DNA from: Rhodospirillaceae bacterium
GTDB taxonomy: Bacteria; Pseudomonadota; Alphaproteobacteria; Rhodospirillales; Rhodospirillaceae
DNA: 64,000 nt
Direction: 5' to 3'
Assembly: GCA_019694335.1 (NCBI GenBank)
Contig: JAIBCD010000006.1
Location: forward strand, 1 to 64,000
Part shown: piece by piece, positions 34,067-44,107 of the stretch
How the letters are laid out: every line of letters begins with the position of its first letter
Position numbering within the stretch: the stretch's first letter is position 1
Notes under the pieces: generated by a model
Databases searched by the model: none
Told to the model about the DNA's origin: nothing
What the model saw: the letters and a program-made list of their open reading frames with translations, nothing else
Made by a program: the position numbers and the translations under genes

Positions 34067-35457
34067 GCGGACATCTCTCGTTTGGGCCACAGCTTGAGGA
34101 CTTCGGCGCGGAAGCGGTCGCCGCGCTCCTCGAAGCTCTTGAACATGTCGAAGGATGCGCAGGCCGGCGACAGCAGCACCGTCGCGCCGGGCAGTTGATC
34201 CTTGAGCGCCATTGCGCCGGCTTCCGCGATCGCGGATTCCATGTCTTCGTACAAAGCGAACGGAACTTGATCGTCGAGCGTATCGGCGAAGTCGTCGGCG
34301 GCTTCGCCGATCAGGAAGGCGTGGCGGATACGGCCGAACAGCGGCGCCAGGCTCCTGATGCCGCCTTCCTTGGGGCGGCCGCCGGCGATCCAATAGATGT
34401 TCTGATAGCAGGCGAGCGCCTTTTCGGCGGCATCGGCGTTGGTGGCCTTGCTGTCGTTGACGAAGGAGACGTTCGCGACCTGCTGCACCAGCTCCTGGCG
34501 GTGCTTGAGGCCCGGGAAAGTGCGCATGCCTTCGGCGATGGCGTCATAAGAAATGCCGGAGGCCCGCGCGGCTGCTGCTGCTGCTGCGTTCTGCCAGTTA
34601 TGCACGCCCGGCAGGCGCGCGACCGTGGTCAGGTCGATGATGGTCGTGGGGCGCGGCCCGGTGGCGTCGATCAGCTTGCCGTCCTGGACATGGAAGCCGC
34701 CGGGCGCGGCCTGCTTGGCGGAGATCGGCCACACGGTATGCAGGCCGTCGCGGCGCAGCGCGTCATACAGCGCGGCGCAATGCGGATCGTCGATGCCGAT
34801 AATGGCGACGCGCGGCGGGCGCTGGTGGCTGAAGATGCGGCGTTTGGCGGCGATATAGCCATCCATGCCGCCGTGGCGATCCAGGTGGTCGGCAGTGATG
34901 TTGAGCAGCACGGCGGTCTCGCAGGCGAGATGCGGGACCAGTTCGAGCTGATAGGACGACAGCTCCAGCACATAAGTGCCGCCGAGGCCGAGCGGCTCCA
35001 GGTCCAGCGCCGGGATGCCGATATTGCCGCCGGCGGCCACTTTGCGGCCGGCAGTGGCGAAGATATGCGCGGTCAGCGCCGTGGTGGTCGACTTGCCGTT
35101 GGTGCCGGTGATGCCGACCACGCTGGCGTCGGTTTGCGCCTCGAGCAGCAGGTCCACGTCGCAGGCGAGCGGGATGTTCTGGGCGCGGGCCTTGGTGGCG
35201 AGGCTGTGGGGCTGCGGGTAGGTGTGCGGGATGCCGGGGCTCCACACCACCGCGCGCACGCCCGAGAGCGGCGCCGCGCCGTCAAACGTGCGGAAGCCTT
35301 TGGCCGCGCCCTGCGCGAGGCTCGCGGGCTGGTCGTCCCACACCGCCACGTCGGCGCCGCTGGCGCGCAAAGAGGCCGCCGCCGACAGGCCGGATTTCCC
35401 GAGACCCATCACGACAACCTTTTCGCCCGCGTAGCGGAAGGTGGGGACCATGGACAT
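34063..35457 (-). CDS. murD: UDP-N-acetylmuramoyl-L-alanine--D-glutamate ligase MurD
   Basis: 464 residues from ATG 35457, which shares one base with the mraY stop (TAATG). N-terminal VVVMGLGKSGLSAA is the Rossmann-like UDP site, GITGTNGKSTTTAL is the ATP loop, and NITADHLDRHGGMDGY and NDSKATNADA are MurD hallmarks for D-Glu binding. A short run of alanines (about residues 300-306) comes from GCT repeats. It overlaps ftsW by 4 bases. Confidence 0.96.
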
Positions 35458-36542
35458 TATCTCAGCTTCAAGGTGGCGAGGCCGGCGATGGCCAGGATCA
35501 CGGCGACGATCCAGGCGCGGATCACGATGGTCGATTCCGCCCAGCCTTTTTCTTCGTAGTGGTGATGCAGCGGCGCCATGCGGAACACGCGCTTGCCGGT
35601 GAGCTTGAACGACGCGACCTGCACGATCACCGAAACGGTTTCCAGCACGAACAGCCCGCCGACGATGGCGAGCACGATCTCGTGCTTGGTGATGACGGCG
35701 GTGACGCCGAGCGCGCCGCCCATGGCCAGCGAGCCGGTGTCGCCCATGAACACCATGGCCGGCGGGGCGTTGAACCACAGGAAGCCGAGGCCGGCGCCGA
35801 CCACCGCCGCCAGGAACACCGCGAGCTCGCCCGCGCCGGGGACGTGATGCACCTGGAGGTAGTTGGCGAACACCAGGTTGCCGATGAGATAGGCGATGAT
35901 CAGGAAGGTGCCGGCGGCCAGCATCACCGGCACGATGGCGAGTCCGTCGAGTCCGTCGGTGAGGTTGACCGAGTTGGCCGCGCCCACGATCACGAACACC
36001 ATCACCGGCACATAGAGAATGCCCAGGTTGATCATGGCTTCCTTGAAGAACGGCAGCATCAGCGCGTGGTTGGCGGGACCGGTGTTGACGACGGTGATGG
36101 CATAGGCCGCGGCGCCCGCGATCACGATCTCCGCGATCAGCTTGATGCGCCCCGACACGCCGCCGGTCGAACGCTTGGTGACCTTGCGGTAGTCGTCGGC
36201 GAATCCCACCAGGCCGAAGCCCAGGGTCACCGCCAGCGCGATCCAGATGTAGCGGTTGGTGAGGTCGGCCCACAGCAGGGTGGCGATGCCGATGCCCAGC
36301 AGCATGAGCACGCCGCCCATGGTGGGCGTGCCCTGCTTGGTGATGAGGTGGCCCTTGGGGCCGTCGGTGCGGATCGGCTGGCCGCGGCCCTGCTTGGAGC
36401 GCAACCAGTCGATCAGCGAGGGGCCGAGCACGAAGGACACGAACAGCGCCGTCATAATCGCACCGCCCGCCCGGAAGGTCAGGTAGCGGAACAGGTTGAG
36501 GACGTTGACCTGTTGCGAGAGCTCGGAAAGGAAATAAAGCAT
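35457..36542 (-). CDS. mraY: Phospho-N-acetylmuramoyl-pentapeptide transferase MraY
   Basis: 361 residues, about ten transmembrane helices, the standard MraY length. It makes lipid I from UDP-MurNAc-pentapeptide and undecaprenyl phosphate. Motifs: [13 protein letters not shown], the Asp pair in [20 protein letters not shown], and [13 protein letters not shown] near the C-terminus. ATG 36542 (MLYFLSELS) matches family N-termini; the frame is open further upstream. It starts 7 bases after murF. Confidence 0.96.
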   Translation of the reverse strand: MLYFLSELSQQVNVLNLFRYLTFRAGGAIMTALFVSFVLGPSLIDWLRSKQGRGQPIRTDGPKGHLITKQGTPTMGGVLMLLGIGIATLLWADLTNRYIWIALAVTLGFGLVGFADDYRKVTKRSTGGVSGRIKLIAEIVIAGAAAYAITVVNTGPANHALMLPFFKEAMINLGILYVPVMVFVIVGAANSVNLTDGLDGLAIVPVMLAAGTFLIIAYLIGNLVFANYLQVHHVPGAGELAVFLAAVVGAGLGFLWFNAPPAMVFMGDTGSLAMGGALGVTAVITKHEIVLAIVGGLFVLETVSVIVQVASFKLTGKRVFRMAPLHHHYEEKGWAESTIVIRAWIVAVILAIAGLATLKLR

Positions 36543-36549
36543 GCGGGTT

Positions 36550-37992
36550 CTATTCCATTGCGCCGAGGGCTTCGACGACCAGATCCATGCGGCTCGCGTG
36601 CGAGCCCTTGACCGCCACGACATCGTCCTTGCGTAGGTCGGCTTGCAGGATACGGGCCAGCGCGACCGAGTCCGCGGCGTGAGCGCCGCGCATCTTCTCG
36701 GGCAGCGCGTCGTGCAGGTGTTTCATCATCGGCCCGGCCGTGTAGACCAGGTCGATGCGCGCGGATTGCAGGCTCTCCGCGAGGCCGGCGTGCAGCTCGG
36801 CGGCCTTGGTGCCCAACTCGCGCATGTCGCCCAACACCATGATCAGGCGGCCCCCATCTTTTCCCAGTGCGCCGCCCACCGGTTGGTGCATCTGCGCCAG
36901 GGTATCGGCCAGCACGCGCACGGCCGCCGGGCTGGCGTTGTAGCTTTCGTCGATCAGCAGCGCCTTGCCGCCGCTCACACGAATGCGTTTGCGCGCGCCG
37001 CGGCCCACCGGCGCGGCCAGGCGCGCCAGCGCCGCGGCGGCCAGATGGATGTTGCCGCCGATCGCCTTGACGGCGGCGATGGCGGCGATGCTGTTCAGCG
37101 CCCAGTGACGGCCGCTGACAATCATGTCGTACATGATGCGTTCGTTGTCGAACTCCGCCGCGACCTGAGTGCCGTCTGGCGTCAGCGACCAGGCGAACAG
37201 GCGCGCGGTGGCGTCGCCGCCGGTGCCGAAGGCCACGGTCTTGGCGCCGTAGCGCTTGGCATTGGCCATCAGGCGCGCGAAATGCGGATTGTCCGACGGC
37301 AGCACGGCGATGCCGCCGGGTTCGAGGCCGGCCATGATCGCGGCTTTTTCGTCGGCGATCTCGGCGACCGAGGCGAAGAACTCCAGGTGCGCGGCTTCGA
37401 CCGTGGTGATCACGGCCGCATGCGGGCGCACCAGCTTGGACAGCGGCGCGATCTCGCCGGGATGGTTCATGCCCAATTCGAACACGCCGAACTGCGTCGC
37501 CGCCGGCATGCGGGCCAAGGACAGCGGCACGCCCCAGTGATTGTTGAGGTTGCCTTCGGTGGCGTGCGTCGCGCCCTGAACGGCCAACGCCAGCTTGAGC
37601 GCCTCTTTGGTGCCGGTCTTGCCGACACTTCCGGTGACGGCGATGATCTTGGCGCCGGTACGTGCCCGGGCGGCCCGCGCCAGGTTTTCCAGCGCGAGAA
37701 ACGTATCCTTAACCACTATCAGGCGATCATGGTATTCGGCGGACTCCGGCACCGCTTCGTGCACGATTGCGCCGGCGGCGCCTTTTTTCAGGGCCTGCAC
37801 GACGAAGCGATGGCCGTCGAAGCTCGGCCCTTTCAGCGCGACGAACAAATCACCGGCCGCGACCGTGCGGCTGTCGATGGAAATGCCGGTGGCGTTCCAG
37901 GTTCCAGAGCAACTCCCGGAAACGGCCTTGGCCGCCTCGGCGGCGGTCCACAATGGTGCTGAAAGCGGGCGCGTGGCGGGCATCGGCGTCAT
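36550..37992 (-). CDS. murF: UDP-MurNAc-tripeptide--D-alanyl-D-alanine ligase MurF
   Basis: 480 residues. It adds D-Ala-D-Ala to the stem peptide, using the product of ddl further along the cluster. ATP loop [15 protein letters not shown] (about 117-131), then [20 protein letters not shown] and [10 protein letters not shown], both MurF signatures. The start ATG overlaps the murE stop as ATGA. A second ATG three codons in is possible. Confidence 0.95.
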   Translation of the reverse strand: MTPMPATRPLSAPLWTAAEAAKAVSGSCSGTWNATGISIDSRTVAAGDLFVALKGPSFDGHRFVVQALKKGAAGAIVHEAVPESAEYHDRLIVVKDTFLALENLARAARARTGAKIIAVTGSVGKTGTKEALKLALAVQGATHATEGNLNNHWGVPLSLARMPAATQFGVFELGMNHPGEIAPLSKLVRPHAAVITTVEAAHLEFFASVAEIADEKAAIMAGLEPGGIAVLPSDNPHFARLMANAKRYGAKTVAFGTGGDATARLFAWSLTPDGTQVAAEFDNERIMYDMIVSGRHWALNSIAAIAAVKAIGGNIHLAAAALARLAAPVGRGARKRIRVSGGKALLIDESYNASPAAVRVLADTLAQMHQPVGGALGKDGGRLIMVLGDMRELGTKAAELHAGLAESLQSARIDLVYTAGPMMKHLHDALPEKMRGAHAADSVALARILQADLRKDDVVAVKGSHASRMDLVVEALGAME

Positions 37993-39461
37993 ACCTTGCC
38001 TCCCGCCGCGCGCAATACATCGCGCGCGACCTCGCGGTCGTCGAAGGGAATCACTTTGCCGCCCACGGTCTGGCCGGTCTCGTGGCCCTTGCCCGCGAGC
38101 AGCAGCACATCGCCCGCCGAGAGTTTTGCGATGGCGACGGAAATCGCTTCGGCGCGGTCGCCGATCTCCGCGGCACCCGGCGCGCCCTGCAGGATCTCGG
38201 CGCGGATCGCGGCCGGAACTTCCGAACGCGGATTGTCGTCCGTGACATAGACCTGGTCCGCGAGCGCGGTCGCGCGTTCGCCCATCAGGCGGCGCTTACC
38301 CCGGTCGCGGTCGCCGCCGCAGCCGAACACGATGGCAAGTTTGCCCTGGGTATGCGGACGCAGCGCGGCGAGCACGGTCTCGATGGCGTCCGGCGTGTGG
38401 GCGTAATCCACGAACACGGGAGCCCCATCTTTGCTCGCGCCGACATATTCCATGCGGCCAGGTACGCCCTTGAGGTGTCCTAGCGCGGCCACCGCGGCGT
38501 CCGGATCGGCGCCGCTGGCGAGAACGAAGCCCAGGGCGCACAGCGCGTTGCCGACCTGGAACGTGCCCGCGAGCGGCAGCAGCACGCGGTGAGACTTGCC
38601 GAACACCGCGAGCTTGAGGTCGAAGCCCTCGGCGACGATCCTGCTTTCGACGACCTGCAAGGTCGTGCCGGCCTTGCCGTAGCTGATGACCTTATGTCCG
38701 CGCAGGCGGCAGGCGGCCTCGAACGCCGGGAACTCGGAACTGTCGGCGTTCAGCACCGCGACGCCGCCGGGCAGCATCACTTCCGAGAACAGCCGCAGCT
38801 TGGCGGCGATATAGGCCGCCATGGAGCCGTGATAGTCGAGATGGTCGCGCGAGAGCGTGGTGAACCCGCCGATGGACAGACGCACGCCGTCGATGCGGTA
38901 CTGGTGCAGGCCGTGGCTGGAAGCTTCCATCGCGAGATGGGTGACGCCGGTATCGGCCATGGCGGCCAAGATCCGGTGCAGGTGCACCGGGTCCGGCGTG
39001 GTCAGGCTGCCCGGAACGTCATAGCCCGGCGCGAACGCCCCGAGCGTGCCGATATAGCCGGCGTCGCGACCCAGCACCGTCCAGAGCTGGCGCGCGAAAT
39101 GCGCGGCCGAGGTCTTGCCGTTGGTGCCGGTGACGGCTGCCACGGTCCCGGGCTGCTTGTTGTAGAAGCGCGACGCCAGCAGCGCGAAGCGCCGGCGCGG
39201 ATTGGAATCGAAGATCACGCGGGCGGTGGCGTCGAGGTCCGCCTGGTCGATCACGGTGCCAGGCGGCGCCAGGATGGCGCGCGCGCCGCGCTTGATGGCG
39301 TCCGCGATATAGGCGCGGCCATCGGCTTTGGACCCCGACAGCGCGGCGAACAGGAAGCCGGGCTGCACCTTGCGGGAGTCCTCGGTCAGCCCGGCGATAT
39401 CCAGATCAGGACGAGCCTGAAAGTTCATTCCCTGTTCCTCGAGCAGATCACTGAGGCGCAC
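37989..39461 (-). CDS. murE: UDP-MurNAc-L-alanyl-D-glutamate--meso-DAP ligase MurE
   Basis: 490 residues from GTG 39461 (VRLSDLLEEQG), chosen because AGGAGGGG lies about 8 bases upstream and the family begins this way; the frame continues to 39500 inside ftsI. ATP loop TGTNGKTSAAHF and UDP region GLTEDSRKVQPG are present. The DNPR motif (VTDDNPRSE) indicates meso-diaminopimelate rather than lysine as substrate. It overlaps ftsI by 14 bases and murF by 4. Confidence 0.95.
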   Translation of the reverse strand: MRLSDLLEEQGMNFQARPDLDIAGLTEDSRKVQPGFLFAALSGSKADGRAYIADAIKRGARAILAPPGTVIDQADLDATARVIFDSNPRRRFALLASRFYNKQPGTVAAVTGTNGKTSAAHFARQLWTVLGRDAGYIGTLGAFAPGYDVPGSLTTPDPVHLHRILAAMADTGVTHLAMEASSHGLHQYRIDGVRLSIGGFTTLSRDHLDYHGSMAAYIAAKLRLFSEVMLPGGVAVLNADSSEFPAFEAACRLRGHKVISYGKAGTTLQVVESRIVAEGFDLKLAVFGKSHRVLLPLAGTFQVGNALCALGFVLASGADPDAAVAALGHLKGVPGRMEYVGASKDGAPVFVDYAHTPDAIETVLAALRPHTQGKLAIVFGCGGDRDRGKRRLMGERATALADQVYVTDDNPRSEVPAAIRAEILQGAPGAAEIGDRAEAISVAIAKLSAGDVLLLAGKGHETGQTVGGKVIPFDDREVARDVLRAAGGKV

Positions 39462-41454
39462 CGGTGACCCCTCCTGTTTTGGCAACTGGCAAATCGCCAA
39501 TCAGATCGCCAATGGAGTCGGAGTCCGGAGCGGTCGTATTTGTTCCAGCCGGTTCGGCGGTCAGGCCCGAAGACTCGGCGTAAATGTCGAGCGGCTTGGC
39601 CGACTCCAGCGGCGCGGATTCCAATCGCGAAGCGGCGGCGATGGGTTTGGCAACCACGTCGGTGCGCGCGGCGGTCTTCACCAGCGCCGCCGACTGGCCG
39701 GCCGCGGCGTATTCGTCTTTGCCGCCATTGGTATAAGCCGCCATCAGGGATACCAGCGGCTGGAAATTGTCGTCATGGCCTAAGGGGAAAACGCCGAGCA
39801 TGGGACCGATCTTGGCGACGATGTCTCCCGTCGTCGGCACAGCATTCCAACCGGCTGTGGCAAAATTGTAGGTCTCCTTGATGCCTTTCGGCTCATCCAG
39901 GAGCACGAACACCACGTAGCGTGGGGCGTCGATCGGGAAGGACGACACGAAAATGGTGCGGTTGGACGCCTTCAGGTAGCCGCCATGAGCCGAAACCTTG
40001 TCGGCCGAGCCGGTCTTGCCGCCCACCAGATAACCGGGAACGTCGGCCTGGCGGCCGGTGCCGCCGGGCGCGTCCACCACCATGCGCATCAGGGCGCGCA
40101 TGGCGTCCGAGGTCGGGCGGGAAATCACGCGCTTGCCTTCGGGGGCGGTGGAGCGCCGTATGATGGTGGGGGGATAGAGGATCCCGCCGTTGACCAGGGA
40201 TGCCACGCCCGCGGCCACATGCACTGGCGTCACGGAAATGCCATGGCCGTAGGAGATGGTGATGGTGTTGATCTCGCGCCAGGTCGATGGGTACTGGGGC
40301 GAACCGGTTTCCGGCAATTCGAGCTTGAGCGGCGTGAGCAGGCCGAATTTGCGCAAATATTCCTTTTGCGTCTCGGTGCCGGCTTCCAGCGCCATCTTGG
40401 CGGCGCCGATGTTGGACGAGTGCACCATGATCTCGGCCACCGACATGGTGCGCTTGAGGCCGTGGTAGTCGTTGATGGTGAAGCGGCCGATCTTGATCGG
40501 CTGCGAGGCGTCGAACTCGCTGTCGATCTTGGCGGCGCCGCTTTCCAGCGCCATGGCCGTGGTGAACAGCTTGAAGGTCGAACCCATCTCGTAGAGGCCG
40601 AGGGTCGAGCGGTTGAACCGCGATTCGGTGTTGGCGTCGCCGACGGCCTTTGGGTCGTAGTCGGGCAGGGACACCATGGCGAGGATCTCGCCGGTGTTCA
40701 CGTCCATCACCACGCTGCTGCCGCCGACCGCATGGAAGCGGTTGACGGCATGCGCCAGCGACTCATGCACCGCGTGCTGCACGCGCACGTCGAGCGACAG
40801 CGCGAGCGGTTCGTTCTTGGTGGTGAGCGCGTCATCGTAGGTTTTCTCGACGCCGGCGATGCCGTGGTTGTCGGGGTCGGTATTGCCGGTGATGTGCGCG
40901 AACAGCGAACTTTGCAGGTAGGCGCGGCTTTCGGAATTCTCGAACGACACGCCGGGGATGCCGAGGCGGTTGACCGCCAGTTGCTCGTCGGGCGTCAGGT
41001 TGCGCCGCAGATAGATGAAACGCTGCCCCGAGGTCAGGCGCTTCAGGACATCGTCGTACTTGAGGTCGGGCAACGTGGCGGTCAGTTTGGCGGCCGCAAT
41101 CTTGGCGTCCGGCACCGCCACCGCGTCGGCGAACAGGTTCACCGTTGGCAGGTTCGTGGCGATGATCACGCCGTTGCGGTCGACGATGTCGGCGCGCGCC
41201 ATCGGCGAGCGGCCGGGTTCGCGCACGCGCGTCATGACCGAAGGGCCATCGCCGAGCACCATGAGGTCGACCAGGCGCACGCCGACCAGAGAGAAGGCCA
41301 CGGCGACGAGGCCGGCGGTCACCACCAGGCGCATGCGTCCGGTCTCGATGGCGTGTTTGGTGGCGCCGTGCAGGCGCAGCTTCGGCTCGCGCGAGGGTTT
41401 CACTTCCTCGCCGGGAAACAGGAACGGGCGGCGTTTTGGGGTACGGCCGATCAT
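39448..41454 (-). CDS. ftsI: Septal peptidoglycan transpeptidase FtsI (PBP3)
   Basis: A 668-residue class B penicillin-binding protein: cytoplasmic tail, one transmembrane helix (about 42-62), pedestal domain, then transpeptidase domain with GSTFK (catalytic Ser292), SSN at 346-348 and KTGSA at 480-484. It cross-links septal wall with FtsW. After about residue 580 there is a ~90-residue Ala/Thr/Ser-rich tail that most FtsI lack. The start overlaps the ftsL stop by 4 bases, and the end contains the ribosome site for murE. Confidence 0.95.
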   Translation of the reverse strand: MIGRTPKRRPFLFPGEEVKPSREPKLRLHGATKHAIETGRMRLVVTAGLVAVAFSLVGVRLVDLMVLGDGPSVMTRVREPGRSPMARADIVDRNGVIIATNLPTVNLFADAVAVPDAKIAAAKLTATLPDLKYDDVLKRLTSGQRFIYLRRNLTPDEQLAVNRLGIPGVSFENSESRAYLQSSLFAHITGNTDPDNHGIAGVEKTYDDALTTKNEPLALSLDVRVQHAVHESLAHAVNRFHAVGGSSVVMDVNTGEILAMVSLPDYDPKAVGDANTESRFNRSTLGLYEMGSTFKLFTTAMALESGAAKIDSEFDASQPIKIGRFTINDYHGLKRTMSVAEIMVHSSNIGAAKMALEAGTETQKEYLRKFGLLTPLKLELPETGSPQYPSTWREINTITISYGHGISVTPVHVAAGVASLVNGGILYPPTIIRRSTAPEGKRVISRPTSDAMRALMRMVVDAPGGTGRQADVPGYLVGGKTGSADKVSAHGGYLKASNRTIFVSSFPIDAPRYVVFVLLDEPKGIKETYNFATAGWNAVPTTGDIVAKIGPMLGVFPLGHDDNFQPLVSLMAAYTNGGKDEYAAAGQSAALVKTAARTDVVAKPIAAASRLESAPLESAKPLDIYAESSGLTAEPAGTNTTAPDSDSIGDLIGDLPVAKTGGVTGAPQ

Positions 41455-41954
41455 TTACGGCCTTCCTGCTCAGCGGAGGTGGTCGCCCCAGCAGCCGTCG
41501 GCAGCAGCAAGCGCTGAAGACGGGCATAAGTGACCGACAGGATACTGGGGCGTTCCGTGGCAACCGCCTGGAAGTAAGGCTGCTGCAATTCGGTGTGGAG
41601 CTGCGGCGTGCGCGTCGCGGAGCCGCGACTTTCCCCGGGCGGCTTTTCGAAATCGACCGTCGGCGCGGCTTCGCCGCGCCGGGCCTTGAACGGCAGGCTG
41701 GCGATGGTCGCGACGTTGCCCGGCGCCGGCGGATGGAAGCCCAGGTATTCCTCGCTCTGGCGGCGCAGGCGTTCGGGATTGTTGAGGTAGGTCCACTCGG
41801 CTTCGAGCACGCGGATGGCGCCCTGGTCGCGCGCGATTTGGGCGCGTTTGGCGACCAATTGGTGTTCGAGCTCCTGCACCTTGTGCTTGAGCAGGAACAA
41901 GGCCACCGCCACGCCGATGGTCACGATCGCCCACATGAAATGAGACACCCTCAC
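41451..41954 (-). CDS. ftsL: Cell division protein FtsL
   Basis: 167 residues from GTG 41954 (VRVSHFMWAIVTIG), which overlaps the rsmH stop as GTGA and follows GGAGG by 6 bases. ATG 41936 is an alternative. It has one N-terminal transmembrane helix, then a short coiled coil (LLKHKVQELEHQLVAKRAQ), then an extended periplasmic part. FtsL proteins are usually ~90-120 residues, so the C-terminal ~70 residues are extra. The identity rests on position between rsmH and ftsI plus this topology and the EAEWTYLNNPERL motif of alphaproteobacterial FtsL. Confidence 0.85.
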   Translation of the reverse strand: MRVSHFMWAIVTIGVAVALFLLKHKVQELEHQLVAKRAQIARDQGAIRVLEAEWTYLNNPERLRRQSEEYLGFHPPAPGNVATIASLPFKARRGEAAPTVDFEKPPGESRGSATRTPQLHTELQQPYFQAVATERPSILSVTYARLQRLLLPTAAGATTSAEQEGRK

Positions 41955-42958
41955 GCCAGGCCTCCCGCGACGGCGGTGAGCAGCGGCGCGGCGGTGCGTT
42001 CGGCGACGCGCAGACGCGCGGAACGGGCGCGTGGATTGGTGGCGGCCTCGGCGTCGCTCGGCGTGATCGGGCGGCGCGACAGCGGCTTGAAGGTGGCGGC
42101 GGCGGCGGCGTTGCCCAGGCTCGCCGGGGTGTGGCGCGAGGGGCGCAAGGCCGCGCCGGAACGCGCACGCAGGAAGGTCTTGACGATGCGGTCTTCCAGC
42201 GAATGGAACGACACCACCGCCAGCACGCCGCCGGGGCGCAGCAGGCGCTCGGCGCCGCGCAGGCCCCGCTCCAGTTCGCCCAGTTCGTCGTTCACGTAGA
42301 TGCGCAACGCCTGGAAGGTGCGCGTGGCGGGGTCGATGCCGTCGTGGGCGCGGCGCACCTCGGCCCGGACCACGTCGGCGAGATGCAAGGTGCGCGAGAA
42401 CGGGCGCTCGCGGCGGGCCTCGACGATGGCGCGGGCGACCCTGCGGGCATGCCGCTCCTCGCCGTAAAGAAAGATGATGTCGGCGAGTTCTTTCTCGGAC
42501 AGCGTGTTGACCACGTCGGCGGCGCTGCGGCCGCTTTTCTCCATGCGCATGTCCAAAGGACCGTCGCGCAGGAACGAGAAGCCGCGTGCCCGGTCGTCGA
42601 TCTGCATGGAACTGACGCCGAGATCGAGCGCTATACCGTCGACCCCGGAAACACCGCGATGGCCGAGCAGGTCGACCATGTCGCCGAAGCGGCCATGGAT
42701 CAGGTGCAGGCGGTCGGGATAGCGGGCGAACAGGGTCTCGCCGCGGGTGAGGGCTTCCGGGTCGCGGTCGATGGCCCACACCACGCAGGCCGCGGCGTCG
42801 AGCAGGGCCATGGTGTAGCCGCCCGCGCCAAAGGTGCCGTCCAAATAGGTGGCGCCGCTTTTGGGGGCGAGCGCCTCGACGACTTCGGCCAGAAGCACGG
42901 GGATATGTTGGGGCTCGTCCATTCCAGGCGCGGTGGGGCCGGGCGTCTGGGGGCTCAT
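41951..42958 (-). CDS. rsmH: 16S rRNA (cytosine1402-N4)-methyltransferase RsmH
   Basis: 335 residues. A SAM-dependent methyltransferase acting on C1402 in the ribosomal P site. Motifs: HIPVLLAEVVEAL at the start, SAM loop YLDGTFGAGGYT (about 38-49), ALDLGVSSMQIDD and LRPGGVLAVVSFHSLEDR. The start ATG overlaps the mraZ stop by 4 bases; ATG 12 codons in (MDEPQHIPV) is an alternative and is closer to family starts. Confidence 0.95.
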   Translation of the reverse strand: MSPQTPGPTAPGMDEPQHIPVLLAEVVEALAPKSGATYLDGTFGAGGYTMALLDAAACVVWAIDRDPEALTRGETLFARYPDRLHLIHGRFGDMVDLLGHRGVSGVDGIALDLGVSSMQIDDRARGFSFLRDGPLDMRMEKSGRSAADVVNTLSEKELADIIFLYGEERHARRVARAIVEARRERPFSRTLHLADVVRAEVRRAHDGIDPATRTFQALRIYVNDELGELERGLRGAERLLRPGGVLAVVSFHSLEDRIVKTFLRARSGAALRPSRHTPASLGNAAAAATFKPLSRRPITPSDAEAATNPRARSARLRVAERTAAPLLTAVAGGLA

Positions 42959-43392
42959 GCCGGGCCGCCGTTCTGCTTGAGCACCTTGGCGCGCTTGGCG
43001 GCCTTGGCGGCGTTGAACGCGGCCGGTTCCCAGATCTGGAACTTCCAGCCGGCGCCGACAAAGGCGGCCTCGGTGGTGAGCTTGGCGGCGGCCATGAATT
43101 CATCGGGCAGGACGATCCGGCCTTCGCCGTCGAGCGCGAGATCGCGCAGGTCGCCCATGATCAGGTCGGCGATATCGTCGCCGCCCGCACGGGCGAAGCT
43201 ATCTTCCTGTTTCAGCGTGAGATTTTCGAAACGGTCGCGGCCCGCGCCCTCGAGGCAGGTCTCGAATAGGGACGGGTGCAGCGCGACCGACGTGAGGCCG
43301 CGGCTCTGAATGACCGCGCGGAAGGGCGCCGGAACCGACAGGCGTCCTTTGGCATCGATCTTATTGGTGAACGTCCCGAAGAACGCCTGCAT
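42955..43392 (-). CDS. mraZ: Transcriptional regulator MraZ
   Basis: 145 residues from ATG 43392 (MQAFFGTFTNKIDAKG), preceded by GAGGGGG; the frame extends upstream but the added residues are not family-like. It has two AbrB/SpoVT-like motifs, NKIDAKGRLSVPAPFR and LALDGEGRIVLPDEFM. MraZ binds DNA repeats ahead of its own gene and controls the dcw cluster. Matching repeats are present 130-170 bases upstream. It overlaps rsmH by 4 bases. Confidence 0.95.
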   Translation of the reverse strand: MQAFFGTFTNKIDAKGRLSVPAPFRAVIQSRGLTSVALHPSLFETCLEGAGRDRFENLTLKQEDSFARAGGDDIADLIMGDLRDLALDGEGRIVLPDEFMAAAKLTTEAAFVGAGWKFQIWEPAAFNAAKAAKRAKVLKQNGGPA

Positions 43393-43520
43393 CGCCGAGC
43401 CCCCTCGAAGCTCGTACCCCTGAAATCCCGATGCAAGGCGGCCATTACTGGCAACAGCTACAACCCCCACGAAAACTTGGGGTGGCGGCAATAATTGTTA
43501 ACGCCTCATACCCGGACCTT

Positions 43521-43560
43521 AATGGTATCTCATGGGAATTTATGGGTGTCAATGGGATGG
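43521..43560. promoter_or_regulatory. MraZ operator: four 10-bp-spaced TGGN repeats
   Basis: Four consecutive 10-bp units on the plus strand read AATGGTATCT, CATGGGAATT, TATGGGTGTC and AATGGGATGG. TGGG recurs at 43533, 43543 and 43553, with a weaker TGGT at 43523. Known MraZ sites are direct TGGGN repeats with 5-bp spacers, the same 10-bp period. The array overlaps both promoter elements, which fits repression. Confidence 0.7.
43522..43552 (-). promoter_or_regulatory. Predicted sigma70 promoter of mraZ/dcw cluster
   Basis: On the minus strand a consensus TTGACA (43547-43552) is followed after 17 bases by GATACC (43524-43529). The -35 is perfect and the -10 moderate. It lies about 130 bases upstream of the mraZ start and is crossed by the TGGG repeats, so it is the likely point of MraZ control. 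Confidence 0.55.
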
Positions 43561-43654
43561 CTCCCTAACCTCATGGATTTGTTCTATTTTTGTTCTCATT
43601 TTGGGGTATGTAAAGGCGAGCGCTTACCTGACGCTCCTCATGTTAAAGGTTAAT

Positions 43655-44076
43655 GCCAGACGGCCTATAAGCCGGGTTTTGTCCTCGGCGTTACCGCCGA
43701 TGGATGACCATTCCTCTGGGGCCCCCATTACTGGGGGCCTCGCGCGACCGACCCGGACGGCGATGCGAAAGCGCATCTTCCGGCGCATAGCCACTGTGAC
43801 GCGGCACTGCCCGGAGGGCCGTCCCTATTTGGTCTTGCTCCAGGTGGGGTTTACCCTGCCGACTCCGTTACCGGCGCCGCGGTGCGCTCTTACCGCACCT
43901 TTTCACCCTTACCGGAGGGCCTCCGCATTTAAACGGTGGCCGCCCGGCGGTTTGTTTTCTGTGGCACTGTCCCTGGGGTTGCCCCCGCCGGGAGTTACCC
44001 GGCACCTTGCCTTCGTGGAGCCCGGACTTTCCTCGCCCCATTGCTGAAGCGCGGCCATCCAGCCGTCTGGCACCGG
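43655..44076 (-). ncRNA. rnpB: RNase P RNA (bacterial type A)
   Basis: The catalytic RNA of RNase P, which matures tRNA 5' ends. P1 is formed by GCCAGACGGC near the 5' end (44062-44071) and GCCGTCTGGC at the 3' end (43655-43664). Just inside is the conserved GAGGAAAGTCCGGGCTCC (44021-44040 region) and near the 3' end ACAAAACCCGGCTTATAGGC, both diagnostic. About 420 bases, normal length. An open frame of 171 codons crosses it on the plus strand and is not a gene. It sits upstream of mraZ on the same strand. Confidence 0.96.
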
Positions 44077-44077
44077 C

Positions 44078-44105
44078 AAACTAGGCTCTTAGGCCTTAAA
44101 ATCAA
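44078..44105 (-). promoter_or_regulatory. Possible rnpB promoter
   Basis: Minus-strand TTGATT (44100-44105), 16-base spacer, TAGTTT (44078-44083), with the expected RNA start about 6 bases before P1 of rnpB. Position is right; the match to consensus is modest. Confidence 0.4.
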
Positions 44106-44107
44106 GT

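Noticed and set aside
43532..44047. 171-codon open frame on the plus strand
   Set aside because: It lies across RNase P RNA on the other strand; the conserved RNA sequence explains the region and the product resembles nothing.
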